From Planctomycetaceae bacterium (GTDB taxonomy: Bacteria > Planctomycetota > Planctomycetia > Pirellulales > Thermoguttaceae), in contig JAIRPZ010000076.1 of the NCBI GenBank assembly GCA_031256755.1, forward strand, positions 1-25,844: a stretch of 25,844 nt of DNA, written 5' to 3'. A model generated the notes under the pieces. It had not been told where the DNA came from, ran no database searches, and saw nothing but the letters and a program-made list of their open reading frames with translations. A program made the translations under genes and the position numbers. How positions within the stretch are numbered: position 1 is the first letter of the stretch; the number at the start of each line of letters is the position of its first letter. This document shows positions 15,209 through 22,537 of this stretch, one piece after another.

Positions 15209-18200
15209 ATGCACGTTAAGGCAACTTTATCCGGTTTTTGTATTGTTTCCGCATTGTATCTGCTGTACGGTTATGTGCTTGTACCGCTTGTTCTTCCGGT
15301 TCCCGCCGGCGGCAATACCCGCACGACTGATAGTCCCAAACCGCAGCAGGATGACAGCATCCGCAGCACGGAAATTGCTCCTTATTTCGATATTCTGCCG
15401 GAAAACGGATGGGAACGGGACAACAGCCGGGAAATCCATCTGCTCCAGTTTGCTCAATTTGTTTTTTTGTTCGGTCAAGACACCATCGAAGGCAAACTTG
15501 TCCGGCTGGAACCCTGTACGATCATTGCTTTGCCCGACAATAAAGAACATTTCAGCACTGAAGAGTTAAAGGATACTATACGCCGATCCTTTGTTCTCCG
15601 TACGCCGCAGTATGCAGAAATTGAATTCGATAATGATTTCGACATCAGCAAAATGCCGAATTTCGTTTGCGTGCGGCTGTTCGGAAAAGTCAGTGTGCAA
15701 AGCGATATGGAAGAGACCGGTACACAGGATGATTTTTCGCTGGAAACGGAAAATATCATTGTTTCCGACTCGCCGGCGATGACAAAAATCGAAGCACTTA
15801 AAGATGTGAAATTTGCGCTCGGCAAACATTTCGGAACCGGCAGCGGACTGACGGTCGAAATCGTTCAAACCGGCAGCGGAAATGTAAAACAGCGTAAAAA
15901 CCTGAACCGGATTTTGTTTCAGAAAATCAAGAACCTGCATTTTGAGTGTGCCGGCAGCCGGAATACGGGCAGTCCGAACAGCGGAACAAAGAAAACCGGT
16001 CTGGCAGCGGCAGGCGAAGATGCATCGGTGATTGATGTGCGGTGTCAGGGACCCTTTGTCCTTGCAAATAACGAGGCGGAAAACGGATGGACGGCAAGTT
16101 TTTACCGCAATGTTGATGCGCAGCGAAGTCACCCGGATAAAACCGTTGACCGCCTCACGGCAGACGAAGTCCATATTACGTTGCAGCAGAAAACCGGTTC
16201 CGCCGCACAGCCGTCAGCCGAAAAAACGGATATGGATTGGGGAAACTTGGAACCTGTACTGTTCGTTGCCAGAGGATTGCCGGGGACTGCCGGACAACTG
16301 CCGGTTCCTGCCCGGTTAGAAGCCAAACATGATGCCGATGCCGCCCTTGCCGGCGATGAGATTTTTCTCGATCTGCGTAAAGGATTTCTGTCTCTTTCTG
16401 CAAGAGACCGGCAGGAAACGCCGAATGTCCGTCAGTTTGTCGAAATGATCTTTGCCGGACGTTATACGATCCGAAGCGAGCGGTGTGTACAATACACTTT
16501 CGGCACCAATCCTGCGGAAACATTCGGTCAGTTCGCCGCGGACGGAAAAGGAAATTTAAGCGGTAAAGCCGGAGAAGGAAACAATGCAAAAGATGTTTAT
16601 CTTGAATGGAACGAAATGCAGATCGAACCGCATCCGCTTGTGAAAAATCAAATCATGGTGAAATTGGGCAAGGGCATCAAAGCCCAACTGACCGATTTCG
16701 GAACGATGACAGCGGACAAACTTGATCTTTGCTGCAATTTAACGTCTTCCGGCAGCAAACAAGAGAGTAGTGCAAAAAATAAGGATTTTTTACTGGATCA
16801 TGCCATTGTCCGGGACAACGTGCTGTTTGAGACCGCCGGCGGCACATGCCGGGTGAACCGGTTCGACATCTTTTTTGTGAACACGTCCGCGGACGGTACG
16901 GTCACACAGTCCCGTTATACGCCGAATATTCTGACTCAAAAAGCACCGGTGCCGCCCGGCGGCAATACCGATACCATCCGGCTGGTTCAGCATTTGGAAC
17001 CGCTGCAAACGATTACGCCTTCTCCGGCACAGCCGTCCCGAAGGGTTGCCAATCACATTCCGAATACGCCAATGACGATGCCGAAACCCGCCGGTTTTGT
17101 GGCAACGCAAAATCTGATCGGTATACGGTCTTCTTCCGCAGGCAAGTTTGCGATGACCGGCAATTTAATGAAAATGCAGGTTCACCATTTCGGCGGTCAA
17201 TCGTCTGCCGAAATTATTGCCATTGAAGGCAATGTTCTGCTCAAAGAGAATGCTTCTTCAAGTGCGGCCGGTATGGGAATCGAAATCGGCGGCGATACGG
17301 TCACGATTTGGAATCCGGCGGAAATGACAACGCAAATCAAGATTACCGGACAGGCAGCCGGCGGCGATGCTGTTTTCAAAGGAAAAGGCGTGGAACTCCA
17401 TGCCAATGAATTAAATCTTGCGAGAAGCGATAACAAATTCTGGTCGCCCGGTGCCGGCCGGCTGATTGCGAATGTCAGCCAAATCAGAACGCCGGGAACT
17501 TCCGTGCAGAATACAGATGATAAACTGATCGTGGAATGGAATAAAGACATGCTTTGCGACGGCAAAGTGATCCAGTTTTTCGGTCAGACGGGTAAAAACA
17601 GCAGCCGTGTCCGGGTGCTGTATCAGACACAATCGCTGTGGTGCAGCATTATGGAAATTCATTTAAGCCGGAAGGTCATGTTTTTTGACGATCAGTCCGC
17701 TATTGAACCGAAGGCGGAAATGATCCGGTGTGCGCATGATGTTTATATCCGCAACCGGCAAGTTGATGCGAAAGGCAATCAAAAGTCGATTGATACGGCC
17801 AATGTCGCAAAGTTGCAATACTATGTTGAGAAGAATTACCTTGCCGCAGAAGGACCCGGGGAAATGAGTTCCACGTTTATCGGTAGCGGGTCGGGCTTTG
17901 ATAAAACATTGCCTTCTGCCGGAGCGCAGGGCGGCAGTAAACTGAATCATCTTGCGGTGTGGTTTCAGGACGGCATACAAGGAACGCTGGTTGGCAGCAG
18001 TAAAATTGCGGACATTACCGGCAGAGTGATAGCGGCGTATTGTCCGGCGGCATCGTGGGATGATACGATTGCGATGGAAAATGTGGCGGCGGCAAGAAAG
18101 AAGGGTTATACGCTGGAATGTGAAAAACTGCGGATTGCTGAAGTGCCGAATCCGGTAAAACAAGAGGACTTGTCTATGGAACTGACGGCAAGCGGTAATG

Positions 18201-18409
18201 CGGTCATTGACGGCGGCGGGGTTTATGGAAAAGCCCAAACGATTAAATACTGTCAGTCAAAAAGTGTTGTTCATTTTGACGGCGATGTTAAAATCCGCAC
18301 CGCACTTTCGGGACAAACGACGAATCATACGGCGAAGTCCATTCAGTACAACATTGAGACGGGCAGCGTCAACCTTGTCCAAGCCAACGGACTTTCGATT
18401 GGGAATTGA
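15209..18409 (+). CDS. Giant membrane-anchored LptC/LptA-like (OstA) protein
   Basis: This 1066-residue protein has one N-terminal hydrophobic segment (residues 7-30, no clear cleavage site), then a long beta-rich, presumably periplasmic body. The repeated logic of LptA/OstA beta-jellyroll modules is visible, most clearly at about 670-760 (IIAIEGNVLLKENA, then DAVFKGKGVELHANELNL and NKFWSPGAGRL) and at 985-1060 (MELTASGNAVIDGGGVYGKA, VVHFDGDVKIRT, AKSIQYNIETGSVNLVQANG). In proteobacteria LptC (anchor) and LptA (periplasmic bridge) carry lipopolysaccharide to LptD; here anchor and several bridge-like modules seem fused in one chain. The protein is about five times the length of either. Pro/Ser/Gly-rich linkers (for example 605-645) separate modules. 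lptB, lptF, lptG and lptD are not in the window. ATG 15209 has no SD. The lipid-transport role is inferred from the fold pattern. Confidence 0.65.
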   Translation: MHVKATLSGFCIVSALYLLYGYVLVPLVLPVPAGGNTRTTDSPKPQQDDSIRSTEIAPYFDILPENGWERDNSREIHLLQFAQFVFLFGQDTIEGKLVRLEPCTIIALPDNKEHFSTEELKDTIRRSFVLRTPQYAEIEFDNDFDISKMPNFVCVRLFGKVSVQSDMEETGTQDDFSLETENIIVSDSPAMTKIEALKDVKFALGKHFGTGSGLTVEIVQTGSGNVKQRKNLNRILFQKIKNLHFECAGSRNTGSPNSGTKKTGLAAAGEDASVIDVRCQGPFVLANNEAENGWTASFYRNVDAQRSHPDKTVDRLTADEVHITLQQKTGSAAQPSAEKTDMDWGNLEPVLFVARGLPGTAGQLPVPARLEAKHDADAALAGDEIFLDLRKGFLSLSARDRQETPNVRQFVEMIFAGRYTIRSERCVQYTFGTNPAETFGQFAADGKGNLSGKAGEGNNAKDVYLEWNEMQIEPHPLVKNQIMVKLGKGIKAQLTDFGTMTADKLDLCCNLTSSGSKQESSAKNKDFLLDHAIVRDNVLFETAGGTCRVNRFDIFFVNTSADGTVTQSRYTPNILTQKAPVPPGGNTDTIRLVQHLEPLQTITPSPAQPSRRVANHIPNTPMTMPKPAGFVATQNLIGIRSSSAGKFAMTGNLMKMQVHHFGGQSSAEIIAIEGNVLLKENASSSAAGMGIEIGGDTVTIWNPAEMTTQIKITGQAAGGDAVFKGKGVELHANELNLARSDNKFWSPGAGRLIANVSQIRTPGTSVQNTDDKLIVEWNKDMLCDGKVIQFFGQTGKNSSRVRVLYQTQSLWCSIMEIHLSRKVMFFDDQSAIEPKAEMIRCAHDVYIRNRQVDAKGNQKSIDTANVAKLQYYVEKNYLAAEGPGEMSSTFIGSGSGFDKTLPSAGAQGGSKLNHLAVWFQDGIQGTLVGSSKIADITGRVIAAYCPAASWDDTIAMENVAAARKKGYTLECEKLRIAEVPNPVKQEDLSMELTASGNAVIDGGGVYGKAQTIKYCQSKSVVHFDGDVKIRTALSGQTTNHTAKSIQYNIETGSVNLVQANGLSIGN

Positions 18410-18431
18410 AGTTATACAATTGAAGTCATAC
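18404..18431 (+). repeat. 14-bp tandem duplication over the stop codon
   Basis: AATTGAAGTTATAC (18404-18417) and AATTGAAGTCATAC (18418-18431) are adjacent copies with one mismatch. The first contains the stop codon of the LptA-like gene (TGA 18407-18409). The core also occurs inverted as ACTTCAAT at 18444-18451, so the transcript tail could fold into a weak stem. Confidence 0.6.
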
Positions 18432-18502
18432 ACCTGTTGCAGAACTTCAATCACACCGTTTCGGCAGCAGCGATTCAGCGGTTTATCGATGATTTTTCCA
18501 AA

Positions 18503-18526
18503 CCCGCCGGCTTTACAACCGGCGGG
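18503..18526 (-). terminator. GC-rich hairpin after the LamG/cytochrome gene
   Basis: CCCGCCGG (18503-18510) and CCGGCGGG (18519-18526) are exact inverted repeats with an eight-base loop. The hairpin follows the minus-strand stop codon (18542-18544) by 15 bases and is followed on that strand by GTTTGG and then A-rich sequence. The stem is strong but the T-run is short. It lies between convergent genes and could also stop the plus-strand transcript. Confidence 0.5.
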
Positions 18527-18541
18527 CGGCAGCCAATACGG

Positions 18542-21500
18542 CTACTTCTTTCTTTCCATACCGGCAGGCAAAGCATTATACTGTTCTGCCTTCGGCGCGT
18601 CATAAGCCGGATCAGGATAAAACGGATCAAACGGTCCCGGACGCTGTACAATCGGTGCGGTGGCAATCCGCGGACGCTGCGACAGCCACTCCGCACCGGG
18701 GAAAATCGGGTCTTCCATACAGCGAAGTTCTTCCGCACCATAGTACGGTGCCATCGCATCAATCCACAAAATCACACGGTGCAGTTCATTGCCGGTTACT
18801 TTCACGCCGTTATGTTCGTCTTTACCCGTCATCCGGTCAATTAACCTGCTCTTATACGAAAGCCGGGTCATCGCCGGATAAGTTGCATACGCCCGCGGAT
18901 CATTCGTGCCGTAACCTTCGACCATAATGATATTGGCCCAGCCGAAAGGTGCCGGACGGTTCCCCTTATCGGTATACCGGTATTCGGTTGCCCAAGTCGG
19001 ATTACCGATCAGCGTTAAATAGGGTTCTTTGAAACCCAGCGCACCGGGACGAAGGGTTGCGTTCCATTTTTGGAATGCCGGACTCTTCGGGTCTTGATGA
19101 CATTTGCCGCAATGTTTGTCGATCACCGGCTGAACATACCGCTCGTAACCGACCGTGATGTCTTCCCAAGGAACCGGTGTAATGTCCCGCGGCGGCTGTT
19201 TTAACGCCCTGCCGGTTTGAGCGGAGACCGGCGTGCGGGTCATGGATTCATGGCATCCCAGACAGCCGCGTGTTTCTCCCGGCAAAACACCGGTAAAACT
19301 CTTCATCGTTTGCAATGCCCGAAGGTTTTCATCCAGCAGTTGAAAATGCAGCGCAATACCGGTCGGGGCTTTGAAACTGACGCTGCCGTCCTCTTCAATC
19401 GGCACCGTACCGATAATCTTTTTTATGCCTTCGGACTGCACCGGCGAAATTTCCGGTCCCGATGAAGCATAATTACGCTTATACCAATAGGTATATGTCT
19501 TATGTTCGATCGAGAAAATACGGAGATATTTCGCCTTATCTTTCAGTTCCGGCGGAGCATTTTCGTAAACATTGTTGCTGTAAATCGTGCCGGTTCCGGG
19601 CTGATGCCGGTTTTCGTAAGCAGGCCACTCCACGCGGTCGGCAAGAACCTGCGGCACTTTCCGGGGACGGATCGGCTGGGCATCAAAAATGTTGTGCGCA
19701 CCGACTGTAATCAGTTCGCGGTTGCCGTCAGTATCCATCAGCAGCAGAACATACATATCCCAGCGGGAATTATTCCGCTGAACTTTACCGGTATCATCGA
19801 CAAACCTTCGGCGTGCGGAAACCATAAAGTCCTTTTCCGAAAGGGGATACGGTGAATAATAGGCATCATAACCGCCGGCAGTGTGATAGGTGCCGGATTC
19901 TGCCGGATCAACCGGACCATTGCCGGTTTCGGGCCAGGCGATTTCCTGCGTGACTTTCGTCAATCCGTCAGGAAAGTTAAAACCTTTGCCCGGATCAATG
20001 ATTCCAATACTGCCGGCAAACCAGTTGTGATGACCGGCACCGGTGAACATCACTTTTTCACTGCCCGGTATGGATCGTGCATCTTTAAGCAGATCGGGCC
20101 ACACCGATTGATTTCCCCAAAACGTCTGAACCTGCGTACCGTCGCTGTTCATTGTCCAAAGGGACTGACACCGCCAGAGCGGTTTATCGGTATATTCCCA
20201 GCGGGTATAAATGACCCGTCCGTCATGCATCACGGACGGAGTATACTCCGGTTCGCCGTTTCGGGAAATAATGTACAGATTTTTATCTCCCGGTTTTGTG
20301 TCAAGGGACATTCGGGCAAGCACAAACGCATTGGTCGGCGGCATGCAGCGGACATAAATGTGTCCCCGCGTGGTGAGAAACATAAAGTTCTTTCCGTCCG
20401 GCAGGTAAACCGGATCAAAGTCGTCAAACATACCGGATGTCAGTTGCCGCGTACCGGAACCGTCAATGCCGGTTTCGTAAATGTGAAACGTTTTCTCATT
20501 ATGCGGATGGAATCCGACAAGAACGCGTTTGCCGTCATAAGAAAGATCGGGTCTCCAAAACGCCCCGTGCAGCGGTTCCTGCGGCATCAGTTTCGTTTGG
20601 TGTCCGTCCGGTTTCAGACCTTTCAGCGTCATCAAACGTCCGCCGCTCCGTGCCATATAACCGAGCCGATGCCGGGTTTCGTGATCCGCTTCGCTTCCGC
20701 CCGGTCTTACACCATCAACATAAAGAACCGAATCAAAATCAATGACCGGATTTTTGAACGTAATTTCCCGTTTAACGGTTCGGACGGCAAAATACAAATC
20801 GCGGTCTTGATCGCCGCCGTTTTTACTTGCTGCCGATGCTTCGAGTTCATCGAGTTTTTTCAATTCTCCGCTGTAATCAACTTTGCCGGGATACTGCCTG
20901 ACGATGCGTGCCGCCATGGCTTTTGCCCAGCCGATTTCCTGTTTGGACCGGTCAACGGTCGGCTGGCCGCCGCACTGAAAAAGCCATTCCCGTTCAAGGA
21001 TATTCTTCGCTTCTTCAGCGGAAAAATCCCGGACTTCCGGCGTGTTGGCTTCCATGCGTCCGGCAACTTTTTCCGCATTCGGACGGTGTTCGATAGCAAT
21101 TTCAATATCCATAACGATCTCGAACAGTTTCGCTGCCGGTGTTTTTTCTCCTTCGCCTAGAGAAACCAGATTGGCTTTTACTTTTTCCCAATGTTGACGC
21201 TGATCAGCGGAGAGAAACTTCCACTGATCTTCTGTCAGCGGCAGATATTCACTGTACTGATCTTTGCTGCTGTTTGCATGGGCATAGAGACGTTGAGCGT
21301 TCCACGTCATATAGTCCACGGGCGAGCGGTCGGGCTGCCACCGTATTGCCTTTTTCTGCATGAACGTATTCATCTCGGCCGGATAGCCATTTCGGATCAG
21401 CCGGGTGAGGGCGACATTCGTCATGGCATCCAGTCCGTTTTTTTCGGCAACTTTATCGCGGGTTTTACAAAGCGTTTCCATAAATGACCCGCCTTTGACG

Positions 21501-22336
21501 TAAAGTTTTGCGGCTTCGGCTTCGCACGGCTTCGCTGCCGGAGGATTTTTAATGCCCTTTCTGTATTCGCATTGAATTTCTCCGGCATTCAATGCTCTGC
21601 TGTAAAAGCGGACATCATCGAGTTTGCCGTTAAAGAATTCGCTTTTCCCTTCGGACGAACCGATGTAGGCGGGGCGGTTCACAATTTCTTTGTCGGTATC
21701 AATGTTTTGAATATCCTGAAACCGTCCCTCAAGGTGCCAATAACGGTTCAGCGGACGAAAATCGGATGCGGTGTCAATTTGCGGCGACTGCCGCTCGTAA
21801 GAACCGATTTCTTTCCCGTCGAGATAGACCCGCATCATTTTACCGTCAAAGGTACCGGCAACATAATGCCACTGACCATCAAGCAGTTCTTCGGGAGCAA
21901 GAAGACCATCGCATTCATCGTAATTTCCGCCGGTGCAGATGCCGAGGGCAAGATATTTTCCATCTTCCTGAATCCCGAACAGCAGGCGGTTTTGTACCGG
22001 ACCGCTGGCATCTTCTTTTCGGAAAATGTTGGCAAACCTTTCGAACTTGCTTGGGGCAATCCATGCGGAAAAAGTTAATTGTTTCATTCGGGACGGCACC
22101 AATCCGTCGGCGGGAATTTCGATGACGCAGCCGCCGGAAAGTTCGGCGGCTTTTCCATAGACACCTTCCACACGCGGAAAATCTTTATTCGTTTTCGCAT
22201 TGGTGCGGTCATTGACGGTATTTTTAACGACACCGGCGGGATCGTCATCAAACGACCACTGCCCGATCAAACCGTCTTCGGCTTGAATCACTGCCGGTGC
22301 CAGCAGAGTAAAAAGCGTGAAAAGCCAGCGTTTCAT
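18542..22336 (-). CDS. Secreted LamG / PD40 / cytochrome c-like protein
   Basis: This 1264-residue protein starts with a signal peptide (1-19, ending IQA, then ED). Residues 20-262 form a LamG/concanavalin-like lectin domain (GLIGQWSFDDD at the start, LTFSAWIAPSKF, DGQWHYVAGTFDGKMMRVYLDGKEIG, and FNGKLDDVRFYSRALNAGEI at the end). A helical linker follows, then PD40/TolB-type repeats resembling the hydrazine synthase alpha-subunit family (HIYETGIDGSGTRQLTSG, FDPVYLPDGKNFMFLTTRG, VIYTRWEYTDKPLW). The C-terminal part has two haem motifs, CLGCH at 1025-1029 and CGKCH at 1076-1080, followed by WIDAMAPYYGAEE. The order and the 51-residue haem spacing match the paralogue at 1336-4299, but the N-terminal binding domain differs. 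AGGAG lies eight bases before ATG 22336. It probably works in the periplasm or on the surface as a redox or carbohydrate-linked protein; the substrate is unknown. Confidence 0.75.
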   Translation of the reverse strand: MKRWLFTLFTLLAPAVIQAEDGLIGQWSFDDDPAGVVKNTVNDRTNAKTNKDFPRVEGVYGKAAELSGGCVIEIPADGLVPSRMKQLTFSAWIAPSKFERFANIFRKEDASGPVQNRLLFGIQEDGKYLALGICTGGNYDECDGLLAPEELLDGQWHYVAGTFDGKMMRVYLDGKEIGSYERQSPQIDTASDFRPLNRYWHLEGRFQDIQNIDTDKEIVNRPAYIGSSEGKSEFFNGKLDDVRFYSRALNAGEIQCEYRKGIKNPPAAKPCEAEAAKLYVKGGSFMETLCKTRDKVAEKNGLDAMTNVALTRLIRNGYPAEMNTFMQKKAIRWQPDRSPVDYMTWNAQRLYAHANSSKDQYSEYLPLTEDQWKFLSADQRQHWEKVKANLVSLGEGEKTPAAKLFEIVMDIEIAIEHRPNAEKVAGRMEANTPEVRDFSAEEAKNILEREWLFQCGGQPTVDRSKQEIGWAKAMAARIVRQYPGKVDYSGELKKLDELEASAASKNGGDQDRDLYFAVRTVKREITFKNPVIDFDSVLYVDGVRPGGSEADHETRHRLGYMARSGGRLMTLKGLKPDGHQTKLMPQEPLHGAFWRPDLSYDGKRVLVGFHPHNEKTFHIYETGIDGSGTRQLTSGMFDDFDPVYLPDGKNFMFLTTRGHIYVRCMPPTNAFVLARMSLDTKPGDKNLYIISRNGEPEYTPSVMHDGRVIYTRWEYTDKPLWRCQSLWTMNSDGTQVQTFWGNQSVWPDLLKDARSIPGSEKVMFTGAGHHNWFAGSIGIIDPGKGFNFPDGLTKVTQEIAWPETGNGPVDPAESGTYHTAGGYDAYYSPYPLSEKDFMVSARRRFVDDTGKVQRNNSRWDMYVLLLMDTDGNRELITVGAHNIFDAQPIRPRKVPQVLADRVEWPAYENRHQPGTGTIYSNNVYENAPPELKDKAKYLRIFSIEHKTYTYWYKRNYASSGPEISPVQSEGIKKIIGTVPIEEDGSVSFKAPTGIALHFQLLDENLRALQTMKSFTGVLPGETRGCLGCHESMTRTPVSAQTGRALKQPPRDITPVPWEDITVGYERYVQPVIDKHCGKCHQDPKSPAFQKWNATLRPGALGFKEPYLTLIGNPTWATEYRYTDKGNRPAPFGWANIIMVEGYGTNDPRAYATYPAMTRLSYKSRLIDRMTGKDEHNGVKVTGNELHRVILWIDAMAPYYGAEELRCMEDPIFPGAEWLSQRPRIATAPIVQRPGPFDPFYPDPAYDAPKAEQYNALPAGMERKK

Positions 22337-22375
22337 TGTTGTGTCTCCTGTTAGAGGTCATGTTCCGATTTTACG

Positions 22376-22404
22376 ATTATACTCTTCATAGACACTGACG
22401 ACAA
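22376..22404 (-). promoter_or_regulatory. Sigma70-like promoter for the LamG/cytochrome gene
   Basis: On the minus strand TTGTCG (22404-22399) and a perfect TATAAT (22381-22376) are separated by 17 bases. The -10 box lies 39 bases before ATG 22336. The spacing is ideal and this is the best minus-strand promoter seen in the window. Confidence 0.6.
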
Positions 22405-22422
22405 GGCAGCGTCCGCCGGAAA

Positions 22423-22469
22423 CATACCGGCAGGTGTTTCCAGAACGCCGCTGCGTTTCTCCCGGTATG
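22423..22469 (-). terminator. Nested hairpin after the HtrA-like gene
   Basis: CATACCGG (22423-22430) and CCGGTATG (22462-22469) are exact inverted repeats enclosing a smaller pair AGAACGC/GCGTTTCT near 22442-22460. It lies between the stop of the protease gene (22538) and the promoter of the next gene. There is no T-run, so this is a possible structured 3' end or attenuating element rather than a standard terminator. Confidence 0.3.
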
Positions 22470-22537
22470 GCATCAGAAGCGCAGGAGCGTTGCGAAAGTG
22501 CCATTAACCGTCACGAGCGAGAGCATTGCCGCATAAC

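Noticed and set aside
19883..21160. A 425-codon open frame on the plus strand
   Set aside because: It lies wholly antisense to the 1264-residue LamG/PD40/cytochrome gene; its translation is rich in Phe, Arg, His and Ile with no domain, as expected for the shadow of a codon-biased gene.
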